64,000 nucleotides of DNA from Luscinia megarhynchos (GCA_034336665.1 CM067592.1:48451761-48515760); one strand, 5' to 3'. Positions 49,401 to 63,500 are shown, counted from the stretch's first letter. Numbers and translations are program-made. The notes: generated from the letters alone by a model not told the origin.

Positions 49401-52400
49401 ATAGAAATGACTGCTATTTAAGTCAACTTCTAATTGTTTTGTATAACCAATTTTCCTAAAAGGAAAGAAAGACTTCTTCATCTGTATAGAAACAAACTTT
49501 GTTGAAAGAATTGGAATTAAATATTTGTAAATAAAGTATTTGGATACATAAATGCAATAGTTCTACCTAAATTCATCTCATGGAAAATATGATGCTATGT
49601 TTAAGGGCATTAATCTAAAAATCACTACGAATGTCATGTATTGTACCCTGAACAAAGCACAAGCCATTCCTACTTACTCATATTCTTTAGCCAATTACCA
49701 TTTTTCAATTTTATCCTTATGAAAACCTCAGTATTTTTGCAGAATCATAAATCATAATTTATTTCAGGCTGATCCAATTTAGCCACTGTTTATCTCATAT
49801 TGCATAGCTGCATTCATTTTTAAAGCACACAGTTTTATAGGCAGCTATCCATTGTATCTTGCTTTCTCTTTCCAGTCTTTTACCTTAGAAAAGTATCAAA
49901 GATTATTTATATTTCCTCCATTGGCCTTTAACACTTTGGTTATGGAAACACTGTGCTGATTCCTGTGATTGTTTACAACTGTGTTTTCTTGTTAGTCTTG
50001 CAAAATTACATGCTCTTTTTCTTTTTTTTTCCCATGCCCAGACAAAGCAAAGGGTAGTTATTGATTGTCAAATAAATGGATATTGTTATATGTCAGAAAT
50101 GCTTCTGATGGTGAGAAGGCTTCTTTCTAATTCACCTGTGTGTGTTGAGTCTGCAGTGTTGTTATTGCATTTACTAGCAGAAAGTAATCCCAGCAGCTTT
50201 AGAGAAAAGGAAATTGCCACTCAACCAGTATCATTCCTGAAAGAATGAGGAATGGAGACTAAGATTTTAAAAAGAAAAATATAAAAATGTGGAAGTCAGC
50301 TGATGCAGAGTTGGTTTTCGTATTGTCTATCGCTGGATAGACATCTCTGTGTGATTTTTGTTAGAGAAGTCGTTTCCTCATTATATGGTTTAATAAAACA
50401 GGATTTATATCAGCTACCTTCCCAGCAGACCTCTAAAGCTTGCGTAGCTCTCCCTAGAATATAATGATGAAAGGTATGTGTCTATAAACAGTGTGCCATT
50501 TAACATTCTTGTTACCTGTGATTTAATAGAAAATACTCTGTGAAATGATATAGTATGCTTTTAACTCAGTGACTCTGATGTGACGCTGGTCATGATGTGT
50601 TGTTTGTTGTGGGTGGTTTTTAATGGTGTCTGCATGGTTATGACTGGCTTATTATTCCCAGATGTTGGTATACCTGATTTTAGGCCAAGTTTCTGTCTCT
50701 GTGCACGAACTGGAGGACAATATTGGTCATTGTGGTGCTGATGCCATGGGTGAAGCTTACAAAATCTGGTTGTCTTGAGATCATTTCCACATCTGTTACC
50801 ATTCTCAGGCATGGCTCTGCCAGCAAGGGAATTCACCCAGCTGCATTATACATGCTGTGAAATATCCATCAGGAAGAGATGTTGGCGACTGTCACAGAAA
50901 TACATTGCTCTGAAAGAAACAAGGAGAAACTGAATCATTGGGAGGAATTACCTCTCTGAGTGGGACAGTCGTTTAGTTCAGAGGGACATGCAGGACACTG
51001 TCCCAGTATACTATTAAGCCAAATACCATGAGTGATATTCTTTATGCCTTTGTGTAGTTAGAACCCATCATAAAAGAGTCGAAGGCAGTTTCTATCACTT
51101 TTGATGCAAGTATATACAGGAGCAGTTCTGCTGGAATTACTATAACAGTAAACTGTGAAGTATCTCTTATCAAGAGGCAAATTTAGTTTTATGTGGAGTG
51201 AGGATGGGTGCTACTGTGCCACAGGTTTCAAGGAGTTGTGATTCAGTCTGACCTATACCACATTTTTCACTGTGTTTCAGCTTTGAAGCAATTCTTCCAA
51301 GACCAACTGAGATAATGAAATTTGAAGCATTTTTCATTTTTGTAAGGTGAAAACTGTGATAGAAGTGATTGTGATGACTGGCAAGGCAAGTTACATTCTT
51401 AGTGCTTTTTAAATGGTGAGATTTTGTTTATTATTTGCTGTTGAAACTATTTGATGAGTTTTCATCTTGCTAATGTTATGCAATTTGGAAGCAAAAGCTT
51501 TGATTTATAAGTTTTCCCATACAACGTTTTAATTGACAGTATGTGATTTGGGATGAAATGAAAAACCTTTTGTCATGACTGTTGATTCAAACACAGTACA
51601 AGAAGTGTTGGAAGTCTAAAAGCAATTGAGTTCCTGCAACGGATTAGTGATTCAGGCCTAAGCGAAGGAGTGGCCCATCCTGTCATTAACACCTGCCACT
51701 TTATTGCCTAAGCAGAAAAGATTCTCTTAGAGCCTAACAACGTTGGCTAGAGTTCTCCCATTAGCCCCAGCCCCAGCCCTAGATCCAACCCTAAAACGTC
51801 TGTGTTTGATCTCTGCTGAAAATAAGGTGAGCCTGCTCCTTTGTCTCTTGTGACTAAGGGGAAAGCTTCTTTATTCCAAGGAAGTAGTGGTGATGTCGTT
51901 TGTAAATGTTTAGAAAAGCCTAAATTCCTATTTCTTTGTTAATTTCTGTTAGCTTTTGAGTAAAGACAATAGTTAATTAGATAGCAAATACCACCAAGAG
52001 CCTGCTTCATAGGGCTGATTCATTGCAGTATTTTTGTGAAGGTCAGGTCTTACACTTTTCTGTTCTGCATTCTGCATGTGAGAATACATGAGAAAGCAAG
52101 TCTGTTCATCCTCTAGCATTGCGCAGCCTTCAGCCACATTTCCAAATAGAGAAAAAAGGAAAAAAATCAGCTCTTAGCAGAGCTGTATCTTTTAAGAGAA
52201 GTTAAGCAGAGAGATACAAGCCAGCTTTGTATTTTTGTATTTTGTAAAGTTGCAGAAAGATGAAAAAAGCCTTGGCATTTATTGCAGGACACTGAACAGA
52301 AGATTCTCCAGACAAAACGTATAGGAAATTCTTGCTTGTTCTGATTCTGCCCTGGTGAGTTAAAGAACAGTTTCATCTGGCTGCGCAGTAGAGTAATCTT

Positions 52401-54880
52401 TTGGATGAGTGTTTGAGGTGAATTTGATTAGAATGTGTGTGTGCTTCAACAGAGATCTTCATCACTAACATAAGACTTGAGCTAATGAGTTGTTTGCTGA
52501 ATATTTTGGTTGAATTTTCTCTGAATTAATTGATTTTTATGAAGATTTCCTGGAGAGGAGTGGGAAACATTATTTAATGTGATTAATTTTGTTTGCGTAT
52601 TTAGTAGAAAACAGCTTATGAAATACAGTGTGTTCTTTTTTTCTTGAAGGAGCTTTAATTGCTGTGAGTACTGTGCTTCAAATGTCTCTTTTGAAGATGA
52701 GTTTTATTTGGTGCTCAGCTTGTTATTTTAAATAAAACTCCTTGCATGCTTTGGTGAATATTTGCAGATGATGAAGGGAGTCAAACCACATAAGAGTACC
52801 AGGTGTATTAATGTGGGGAAGAAAGTAATTACCTGAGCTATAAAATTCTGGACTTAACCTGCTTATTATTGCAAACTGGGACATTGGCTCCATGCCATCT
52901 CCAAGTGTGTCAGTCACAGGCTCAGTTTGTGCAGCAGTACTCACCTATATTTTTAAGGACTTTTAAATAAACAGATGGCTGCCACAGAGTATCTGAGAGC
53001 TGTAAGTTTTGGGTCTTAGTAGCAACAAATTGTAGGGCAAAGTTGGCTGTTTCCTGCCAATGGCACTTAACTGTTTCAAGGCTACTTAAAGTCTTCTTTC
53101 CCTGTCTCTTTGTCAGGGAAAGAATTTCTGGACTGGAATATTCAGGATCTCAGTCTTTGAATATTACTTAAGAGGCGTGTCAGATATGACAGTGATCTCC
53201 CTGGAGTTCATTGCAAAACTTCTTGAATTTTGCAGATATGGAAAAAAAAGATGCTTTATAAGGTCATCATTGGAATATCCCTCCACCATGCCATCAGGAA
53301 AAGTTAAAGCAAGCACTTCTTTGCTGATTCTGTGTGACTGCTGCTTGCCAGCAAATAAGCCTGCATGCTAGTCTTTCACATATTTGGACGAGAATTTTTT
53401 ATGGTGCTTACATCCTATTATGTGGACACAGAGTCTAGAACACCAGATTTCACTTTGCTAACGTTGGTGTTGCTTTCTTGTGGTTATTAAGAAGAAAGCA
53501 ACACCTTCTTCTCTTTGTTTTTGCCCCTCAACAAAGCTGTAGGCAACTGTCTTCAGAAGAATTTAGTGCTAGACACACACTGCCTAGTAAAATTTTCATG
53601 GACATGATTTCTCTTAAGGAAAACAGTGGAACACAGATAATCCCGTAAGAATTGACCACTGGTAGGGGAGGATTTTTGTATTGCTGTGCAGGTTAACACA
53701 TATGGTGTTATTTATGTATTGCACAGAATGAAATGTTTGTTCATTAATTTACTAATAAAATCTTCAGTACAAAGTCTAATTGAAATAGCATCTATCTATC
53801 CTGTCACTCTTAAGTGTATACATTTAGTGATAATACAATCTTTTTCATGTATATATATAAGAGCAAAAAACTGTAATGCTGTAATTTATTTGTTCAGTCA
53901 AGATCTCTGTTGAAACCATTCCATTGCCAGCTTAGGTTAGATGGAACAACACTAAGTCCATAGTCTTGCTTTCAAAAGAGCAATGCCAAGAATTCCCCTG
54001 TACAGAAAATGAGTATAGCTATAAAAAGTGGCTGCTTCACAATTAATAGTTCTACACAATCTAATATAAATCTAAGTTCACTACTGAATTTATAAAGGTG
54101 GATCAATAAAAGTAACAATCTCCATACAGTTTTGTGGGAAACAGGAATTATTTCTGTGCAATACTGTCTTTATCCTTCTTACTAGGTTCTGTTTGGTTTG
54201 CAAAAGCAAACACCCCATTAATTTAAAACAAATAACAAATATGGATAATTTCTACTTGCTGATTTCTTTTTCCCACAGAGATGAGCACTGAATCTATGGC
54301 AAAAGCTTAGAGGCCTCATTGGCAGCTCTAGGAGCACTTAGACAAAAATTCGAAATTGTCACATAGTATTTTTTCTACTGAACTTATATGAACATTTTGA
54401 ATGTTATACAGTGACCGTAAAAATGTAGCAAAGTGAAAAAGTTGGTTTTAAAATTTGAAGATCATACAAGATTTATTTAATTCCTATCTTTATAATTTAG
54501 GAGCCTCTATTTATATTTAAAAAGAACAGAGAAGCTAATTCCTTAATACTTAAAAAAATGAGGCATTTTAAAAAAAAATTAAATCTTTAAGTTAGGGGTT
54601 GGGCACTTTTTAAGGCTAATAATTGCTAGAAAATTCTGGTAAAACAGTAGCAAACTGACAGAACCAGACTTGAGCTTGCCATTGATGTGTACTGTTTTTA
54701 TTTCCTTAGGGGACTGAAGCCTTTCAGGGAGGCTTTCAAGAGGAAGAGCTAATAAATTGCTCTGAAGTTGATACAAGCTTCTCTGGGAAAAAGAGCAGGG
54801 CCTGGAAAGCTTCTGATAGAGAGCAGCTGTTTTCAGATACTTATATTAAATCTCAGACGTGCTTTCCTGCCAGCTGCTGC
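46500..54880. other. Long non-coding stretch upstream of the MOB3B coding exon
   Basis: About 8.4 kb of AT-rich DNA in which no exon, RNA gene or mobile element was recognised. ORFs are under 100 codons and without motifs. It is probably the 3' end of MOB3B intron 1. A GCCCCA/GCCCTA-like short repeat near 51,765-51,790 is too small to interpret. Confidence 0.5.
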
Positions 54881-54900
54881 ACTGCAGAAGATTAGCAGAC

Positions 54901-55318
54901 ATGTCCATAGCACTGAAGCAAGTCTTTAATAAAGATAAGACTTTCCGCCCAAAACGCAAGTTTGAACCTGGAACCCAGAGGTTTGAACTTCACAAACGAG
55001 CACAAGCATCTCTCAACTCAGGCGTGGACTTGAAAGCAGCTGTGCAGCTGCCCAGTGGAGAAGATCAGAACGACTGGGTGGCTGTTCATGTTGTTGACTT
55101 CTTCAATAGGATCAACCTCATTTACGGAACTATCTGTGAGTTCTGCACGGAGAGGACGTGCCCGGTGATGTCTGGAGGCCCCAAGTATGAGTACCGGTGG
55201 CAGGATGACTTGAAGTACAAGAAGCCCACAGCATTGCCAGCGCCCCAATATATGAATCTTCTCATGGACTGGATCGAGGTGCAAATCAACAATGAAGATA
55301 TATTTCCTACAAGTGTAG
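54901..55318 (+). CDS. MOB3B: MOB kinase activator 3B, first coding exon (partial)
   Basis: MOB-family adaptor; MOB1 paralogues activate NDR/LATS kinases in Hippo signalling, and MOB3 proteins are less understood, with reported binding to MST1. The exon encodes the first 139 residues plus one base. It runs from [20 protein letters not shown] through the MOB fold, including the zinc-ligand cysteines C82 and C87 in [19 protein letters not shown], to [11 protein letters not shown]. It is near-identical to mammalian MOB3B as I know it; the two histidine zinc ligands are in later exons outside the window. The exon ends at 55,318 in TAG|GTAAGTG, a strong phase-1 donor. The frame is open for 14 codons upstream, but the start at 54,901 matches the family. 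AG acceptors occur a few to tens of bases upstream (e.g. GATTAGCAG|AC), and the exact one is unresolved. A frame running on past 55,318 is intron read-through. Confidence 0.96.
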
Positions 55319-58300
55319 GTAAGTGTAAGGAAGAAGTCCTAAAGCGTAAATTGCTTTTCATTCTTGTACTAAGCATGTTCTCTTCCCACATATTTAGGAA
55401 CATTAAAGCTGTTGAACGGCAGGTGGGGAGGAGGAGGGATCAGAAATAGTATGCAGTGTATGAAATGTTAACTGTGGTTGCTAGGTATGATAGTGTTCAT
55501 TAGTCTTAAATGTTTGTCCCTGATGAGCCTCTCAGGTTAATCACTGAGGGTGATCAACATTGCATTAATACCTTCTTGAAAGAGAATCAGATTTGCATGA
55601 CTTTGCACTTTGTCCGGCTACTTAGACAGATACAGAATGGATGGAAAGCAAAACTAGTCAGAGTGCTTTCCTAGTGTGTACATCTATGTACAAAACAGTG
55701 GAGAGTCAGGAATGCAGTGAACTTAGCCCTCCCACCCTCTCTTGATTTCTCATCCAAAACTCACAAGTTGTGAAGTGAATTATTCACCAAAGTATTGTTT
55801 TCAGTATTATTACATATAGCTAATAAGCATTGCTATTATTTAAGCAGACAGCCTAGATGAGAGAGCCTTTAACAGCTTCACGAATTTCCTTTTATAATAT
55901 TCTCTCCGAAGAGTGGCACAAGTAGGCTGAATTATCCTTGCTGGAATTGAAAGAGTGCATTGTGAATTGTAGACAACATAAATTTTTAGCTGTGGCTGCA
56001 TGCAACAACAACAACAAAAGAAGTTATACCTTAAAAATGTCATGTACTTGCATGATTTTTGGCAGTTTTAATTAATGGGTCCTGATTTACTGCTTTCAAA
56101 TGGAAAAGCTGTGAGCTTGCTGTAAGAAATGTAAGTTGTATATTAGTTGGCCCAGATGAGTAACAAACAAGAAGAATGCCATATGTTTAGATTACCTCAA
56201 CCCAATATTTTGGAGTTCATAGGCAACTAGGGCCTGTGAGTAATTGGTAGATGATGCATCAGGAGACTGTGTCTATGAGTGTTTCCAGACGTTTGAAATA
56301 CCTTATTTTGGACTTGGTGGCTATTTATCTGGACAAACCTGTGGTTTGTTTCATAGTTTCTATCACTTTTCTGTCCCACTCTAACAGGTAGAAAGGATGC
56401 GTTAACTACATTTTTAATCTGGACATTGACAACACAGCCAGAAGAAGGAGGATATCAGAGGAAGTAGTATCATATATTTTGTGTGTGTGTGTAGTGAAAA
56501 ATTGATTTGACTCCTCAAGCATTGGTTGCTTTTTGTTTCTTCAGGGTAAATAGTTTTCGGAGTTGAAGATTGGCTGAAGGTGCAGAGAAATAGGTGATTT
56601 TGCTTCCACTGGTATTTTTACAGGCTTTTGTTATACCAAGTTTCTACTTTGGAGTATTCCAATATTGTTCTGTTTACTTGTGGTTTGCATATGTGGAAGG
56701 TGTTGTCTGTCAGCAGATATGGGGAGCAGGTAGCACACTCTTGTGCTGATGAGTTTTACTGAACCAACTAATAATCTCTAACACACAAGCATTCTGCCCT
56801 AGATGCACCCCCATTATATTTGTAATAAGATAGTTCTGAAGGAACTTTTATCCTGATGGTTTACCTAAGAATGAAACGGTTAAGCTAAGAATGAAATCAG
56901 TAAATATTCTCAGTCTACTTCTCTTCCCAGCAGCTTCTGCTGTTGTCAATTAAATTGAACATGAAGAAACTGAAGAAGGGGAAAGACTTCTCATCTCTAA
57001 AATGATGCTGGACTCTGATAAAAGTCCAAACAGGAAAGCTCAATTTCATGAAAATCTTTGCCCCAGCCTGAATTGACTATTGGACTGTGCCATATTCATA
57101 TTACAGACTGAGATAACTGGACAGTCCCGTAAAGAGATTCTACAGACACCTTCAGAGCAATATTAGAGCAGCACTTGTACCCTATTCCTTTCTTGCCTCC
57201 TCTTCAGCCTTTGTTGCAGATACCATGCTGGCCCCCTGCATACTTCTCGTTACCTTTTTGATTTGCCACTTTTCATATGAAACTGCTGATAAAATTGTTT
57301 GGGAAGCTTTAGATCTTTCATTTCAGGGGCAGACATATGCTGTGTTGAATTTGGTGTTCTGGGTGTCTCTTATGTGAGCAAGTCCCTACTTAGGGACTCA
57401 AAACAGTCGGAGGGAAGTTTGGATCTGTTCCTGGGGTAAGCTGCCTTTCAAAAGGATCTTTTTGATTGATTTTCACATCAGTCCCATATTTGTGTGTGAT
57501 ACTACCTGTCAACCTATGGAGCACTCTTATAAAGCTTTGAATGAAATGCAGTCACTGAGCAGATGTATTGTTACCTGTTCTGCATTTCTTAAGTGATCAG
57601 ATAGGGAACCTTTGTTGCTGTGTTAGTTACTGTTTGTTCCTACCTGTTCTGCAGCAGCCTTTGGTTAGGTGTACCATAGGCATAGTATTATATACTAATT
57701 ACAATCTCTATTTCCATTCATAATATGACAATTGTTTGTTCTCCAAAGCAGCTGAAATAAATATTGAAAGATTATATACTTAGAAAACAGGCTTATGTAC
57801 AACCTTGCTAACAGGACAACAGTTTTAAAACGTTGAGTGGCTGTAACTTAGAAGTAGCTTCATTGCTTTGAATCTTTCTAGTCTAAAGATAATAGTTCTG
57901 GAGAAGAAAAATACGTGTGCAGTGGATGGTATTTGGGATGACTTTTCCATTAGCAAATAAGTTTGATGATGAGATTGTGTTAGTAAGAGCTGTTCACAGA
58001 AACCCTGAATGCACTTTTCTCAGCTTAATCCTATTAAACTTTTCCTCTCTCATTTGCCATATCTCATGCAAACTATCTAAAGAGGGATTTCAAGAGCTGT
58101 GATTGTGTGATTAAGTGCAGTTATCACTGAGGAACTAGTTTCAAGGGAAATAATTTCAGAGTAAGGATAGCCAGGTTTGGTGGGATCTTCATTTTTGGTG
58201 GGAGCTTCATTTTGTGGTGGTGGTGTTCCTCTGTGGTTTAAAAACAAAAACAAAACCAAAAAAAACCACAAAAAACCCACAAATGCCATTGAGTTATAAA

Positions 58301-59480
58301 TTGTTATAAATGATGTATTTAACCTTGTCAGTGTTTTTACTGGCGCAGTGGTCTCTGGCCTCTTACCATCAATCTGTGGTTTGGTATTTCCTCTCTGCTT
58401 TCCCCTGTCCTGGTTTATTCATTTTCTGGTAAAGAGCCTCTTCCCTTAGCCATTCTCACACTTACAGAAAGCTCATTGTATGGAAACAGATCTGTCAAGA
58501 ATTGTGTCCAGTGATAAAAGAAGTTGCTGAATGTCAAGACCACTTCTTTGTATAGCAAAACTTGAAAGACTGTTTTTGTAAAATGGCCTCACAGTCTGTA
58601 AAGGATTGCAGACATTATTATGTTCTTGATATTATTTCCATTATTATTCATTTCTTTGTCTCTTTAAGTCAGTTAAGAAGCTGACAGCTCTGGAAACCAT
58701 CTCTGTACGTAACCACATAGAGATCTGTCTCAGTTCTTAGTGGGTGAGAATGCACTGATAGAACAGAAGATTCACTACAGTGAAGCTATCCATCCCCAAT
58801 ATGAATTTTTTCTAATGTGCTTGTGGTTTATTTAGCTTTAAATTCTTCAGTAACTACTAACTGCTCCGTAGGGACTAATACCTAGTCTCACTGTTTAATA
58901 TTTTTCAAGGAATATATTTCTCAGCTTTTAGTAAACAGTCTGAAAAAATAATTTGGAATGGAAAGATGTAGATCCTTGGAACAGATGCACTTTTTGTTGA
59001 GCTGTGATTATCAGCTTTCAGCATATGAGTTTTGGCAATGTCAAAAAAGGACCTAAGAAAGAAAGCAGCTCTCTTCTTCTGTGCTCCCTTTAAATCATGA
59101 TTCCCAAACATTATGAATTCATTTAATTTATGTTCTTTCCTGTACTCATTGCAGCCCTAAAATGAAAGTAATTATGTCTTCTTTGGATTTTCAGTGAATG
59201 AAATGCTGAGGGGTTTTCTGTTGTAAGAGTCACTGGGAAAGAGATGAGAAATTCAAGCCACAGGGCATTATGTCACTTATTCTAATCTGAACTCTAGCAT
59301 AACACAGGCCAAATAACATCATCACATGATTACTTCATCAGGTCCACAAATTGAAATGAGAAGATGGTCAAACAATAGAAAATGTTGCTAAAATTAACAG
59401 AAATTGGACTTCTTTTCTGGCTTGACATAATGATTTTTTTTTTCTAATGAAGCAAATAAATAGTTGAGAGAGAACACAGG
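55319..59480. other. MOB3B intron 2, start
   Basis: Begins with the donor GTAAGTG. No further MOB3B exon (the part carrying the zinc-binding histidines) was recognised in it. A short GT run is near 56,480 and an A/C-rich tract at 58,240-58,280. Otherwise it is plain AT-rich DNA. Confidence 0.65.
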
Positions 59481-59494
59481 TTGTGCCATGTCCA

Positions 59495-59605
59495 TCCTTC
59501 AGTGTTTTCAAGACCAGGGAGAATAAAGCCCTGAGCAGTCTGATCTGATGGGATGCAGGGTTCCCAAAATCAGTGCTAGCCTTAATTACTCTGTGATTCT
59601 TAATT
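59495..59605 (+). mobile_element. CR1 3'-end fragment
   Basis: TCAGTGTTTTCAAGACCAGG, then CCCTGAGCAGTCTGATCTGA and ACTCTGTGATTCTT, follows the order of the CR1 3' terminus (GTTCAAGACCAGG, CCCTGAGCAACCTGG, TCTGTGATTCT). It is short and diverged. Confidence 0.65.
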
Positions 59606-59817
59606 CCAATTTCAGCACTGCCAGGCTGCCTAAGGAACTAAAAGACCTAAATTGATTAAAATCTGATTAAGCAGAAAAAACAGTTTGACATTTAAAGGAA
59701 GTACAACATCACTTTTAAGCTATGAAAGTTTTTGTATAGGAGGATTTAAAAAGTTATTAATTTCATCAAATAGCCTAATTGTGGCTGATCAAAATTTTAA
59801 AAAACTGTGTAGAACAT

Positions 59818-60538
59818 TGTGCTGGTTTGAAGGACAATAAAGGCCAATAAAGGCAGAAGTTTTCCTTTGAAGTAGAGACCTTAATCCAGTCCAGTCCCGT
59901 CCCCCCGCCCCCAAGTATTATAAATGTTTGAATCCAAGACTCTGAGGCAGAGATAAGGGGGCAGGAATAACAGCTCCTTTACTAATATATCTAACCTCAC
60001 AAACAGAAACAACAGCAGTTGTTAAAACTACCAACAGCACAGAACAGATAACTCAGTTCCAGTCCTTTCTTTAGCTGTGGGCACACTCTCTCTGCCCTCG
60101 GTCCCGGTGCTCCAGGCGGCACAAAGCCTGACGGCCGCAGAGAGGCGGCAGCGCGGGCGGGAGGGGCGGCAGCGGCCACGCCGGTCTCGGGTGGGAGCGG
60201 CTGGAGCGGCAGCTCCTCGCTCACTGCTGTGTCCGGGTGATCAGCTGTGTCCGCAGAGGCAGAGGCTGCAGCAGGGCGGATGCAGGGCAGGTGATGCAGA
60301 GGGTTTGGCTCTCCTGCGTTCGGCCGCGTGGCTGCAGACGGGGCGTCCTCCTCCGAGCTCCCCAGAAACACGAGTCCCTCCGGAAACAGAGAGCCCCTCC
60401 GCCAGCCCAGCTCCCACCTACACCCTTTGTCCAGAGTCATCAAAGGTCCTGGGTGTAACCTGGCCAGCTCCATTGGCATGATAATGGGAAAATTTCTTTA
60501 AATTGACACAGTAATAGAAACACACTCAACCCCCAACA
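59818..60538 (-). mobile_element. CpG-rich solo LTR with 5-bp target duplication
   Basis: A 721-bp LTR. On the + strand it runs from TGTGCTGGTTTGAAGG to CACTCAACCCCCAACA, both ends being TG...CA. AACAT flanks it exactly on both sides (59,813-59,817 and 60,539-60,543), a perfect 5-bp target duplication as in ERVL-class insertions. Orientation is minus because, read that way, ATATATTAGTAAAGGAGCTG matches the poly(A)-signal region of related avian LTRs (AATAAAGGAGC), here mutated to AGTAAA. The centre (60,090-60,400) is CpG-rich and creates open frames of up to 160 codons on both strands, which are not genes. It lies in MOB3B intron 2. Confidence 0.85.
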
Positions 60539-60543
60539 AACAT

Positions 60544-63500
60544 ATTTAAAGCCTAGGACTTCAGCTGAAAAATTAATGTATCTTTATCAATACTTCGGCC
60601 GTTCCATGTTTGACTAGTAAATTTTGGTAGCTAGCAGCTTCACTTTTTGCACAGAGCATGCGTGTGATGCTGCATCCAAAGAAAGGAGCCCAGTATGTCA
60701 CCATAGTGCACCTAAAAAAGCAGACCAAGATTCTGGAGGGCCCTTGTGAACATGATTCAATTTTTTCTATGGTTTCCTACCAATATTGTAGTAGAATTTT
60801 TCTGGATCTCTATCCAGTAATAGTGATCACTGCTTGAGGCAGTCCTCTGAAGCAGCAGGAGAACAGATGACTGGTGGATGTGAAGAGACTATGCTCAGCT
60901 ACTTTTTCTGAGCAAAGATCTTTTCACAATACAGCTTGTAGAAATGTGGGGAGCATGTTTGACATCACTGACCTTTTCTTACAGTTATATCTGTCTTATT
61001 CCTCTTCTGAAGTATGAGGAAGTGTCCATAGTGTGCGCAAAGTGGTGTCTGCTGGCATTTCCTGCATATATTTATTCTTTATTTTTTGGCAGCTGTTGCA
61101 ATTGCACTGTCTAGGAGCTGCCTTTGTTTCATTTCACCCACACGCAATAAAAAATACACAATCTCTGTAGCTGGTATGTTTCCTTCTTTTAAAGACAAAG
61201 CTTTGCCAATGACCAAAGTGAGGGGTAAGATTAGTGGCTGTGAACTGGTAATTCAGTGCTGGATGCATACAGCTGTAGTCTACCACCTGAAGACTAATGT
61301 AAAATCCAAACAATCCTCTCTGCTTGATCTTTGTCAGTAGTCACACTATTGGTGAATTTGGTCTATACAAGTATCTTATTTTGTAAAGCTTATCTGCTCG
61401 CCCCTGTTGCTGCCCTTTCTTAATCACTCCTTCAACATGGATGTGCCTGCCAAGAGCTTTGAATTAATCTTTGTGTCAATGAAATGAAGAAAATTCTGCA
61501 AGACACAGACTGTTTTATGGCTACAGCTTTTATCCAGTCATTAAACTTTATAAGTTCCATGCTTATATGAATGCTACAGCACCAGCACAGCTATCCTCTT
61601 AGAGAGTTTGGTGTCTTGAAATATATGTGCTTGGAAAATATCGGGTAGATATTTTACTACTGTATTACACGTCTGAGCTTCCTCCTCCTCGCATGTTTTT
61701 TCTGTCCCTGTGGTTCAGGATCTTACAGGTGATTCTAAATAATCTAAGCTGGCAGATGAACCAGCCCACATACCTAGCATGCTTCAGGAACATCATCACA
61801 AAAGATTGATGAAGTTGAATTAAGTCCATCTGGATGGTGGGTGATGCAGTTTAGAAGCTAAGCTATCTGGTCTTCTTAGCACTGTATTACTTGCTTGCTG
61901 GCTGATTATCTTGGAGGAATTTGATTCCCTATTTGTATCTGATATCTAAAATGCCTTGATTAGTTTAGGTATTCTCCTTATACAAGAATAGGACTGAAGC
62001 TTGGGAGACAGTCTCCAAGCCATATCATAGTTAACCTTTCCACATGCCTTCCTCAGTGTATCCCTTTGGTCTGTTGGTAAGTGTACCATTTGAGGTACAT
62101 AAAGGTCCTCTGCCAGATCATATGAATCAGCCCATTCTTCAGTCTAGTTCTGACGATAGAAGAAAATGTGTGCAGTAGAAAGTAAGTGCAAGTCTATTAG
62201 TGTACTCCCTGCTTTTCCATGAGAAGGATTTGGCACTGGTGGTATGAAAGAATGCTGTCTCACCTGGAGAATGTGTACTGGGAGTCAGATGCCTTTTGTG
62301 ATGTATTTTCAGTATTATGGTAGTCATTAAGGGCTAAAAATCACTTTTGCTAACAGACTGAAAAGCAGGTTTCCGTGGTTTGCTTCCTCCATTCTCCATT
62401 TCTCGAACTTGAGGGAAGAAAAAAAGAAATCAACCGAAGTGGTGACATAAATGGTGGTGGAGGGAAAACTAGAGAGCAGAGGGATGTAACTGGTTCTGCA
62501 AAGGTTTCAGTATCTCTGCTCAGTCTGATGCTGTTTTTGGAGGAAGAAAGAAGCACAAACACTTGCCAGAAGTGGCGTTCTATGTGGGAAGTGGGTTGGT
62601 CTGTTCAATAGCTGCCATCTCCCCTGTTCTTGAGGGATTCAGCTATCCACCACATTGTCCTTACTTTAATTAATCTCTCAGAGAATCAGCAATGCCACGA
62701 CTACAACTTCTACCCTAACTGAACTTATGACCTCTTCTCTTTACCCACCTTCACAGCACAGCCAATGTCTACAATGTTTAAGTAGGCATTCTGGAGTTGA
62801 GCTTGTGCCCTGCTCAAAAATTGTGGGAAATGTGATACCTTGAATATGCTTTACCTTGGAAAGTGAGTTTTTGTGAACTGAGTACTCTGCATTCTGCAGT
62901 GGGTGTGAATTCATTCCTCTGATGAAGAAGAAGAATAGCTTCTTGTGTGAAAACTTATAAAAAAAGACTTTGTGTCACAGGCTGCAGGGCAGAATGTGTG
63001 TAGGAGAAGAATTTACATACCATAATGACTTCGCTGATTCATTGTTTGGGACACAAACAAAATAAGATTCACAGGAATCAATTTTCTTAGTGACTACTTT
63101 TTGTTTATTTATTTTTGCCAAATTGAAATTGTTGTTTAAGCTCAGAAATATTATAGGCAATTCATGGTAATTCCTACTTTGAGAAATGTTTTTTCATCCT
63201 TAAGGTCACTCTTCTGAGGACAGCACTGCTACTTTGGGGCTTGTTTTATGCACAATCTGGACAAGGGAAGAGATCTAGGACAGGGCATCATCAGCTGCAC
63301 CAGATATATGGTAACAATCATCACAATGAAGAGTGGTCATAGAGGCATAAAAATAAAATAATTTAGTCCTAATTTGTTTAAACTACAATCTCAATTTGAC
63401 TTTACTGTTGAATGGCTAGAGTGCCACTTAGCTGGCTTTTAGGGAACTTTTGGAAGGCCTAAATCCAGGAGAGGATATTTGCTTCAGACAGAAACATCAA

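Noticed and set aside
55319..55449. MOB3B reading frame continuing to 55,449
   Set aside because: The conserved sequence stops at a consensus donor GTAAGTG. The continuation is unlike the MOB C-terminal half.
59997..60481. ORFs of 160 and 134 codons on opposite strands
   Set aside because: They fall entirely inside the CpG-rich solo LTR bounded by AACAT.
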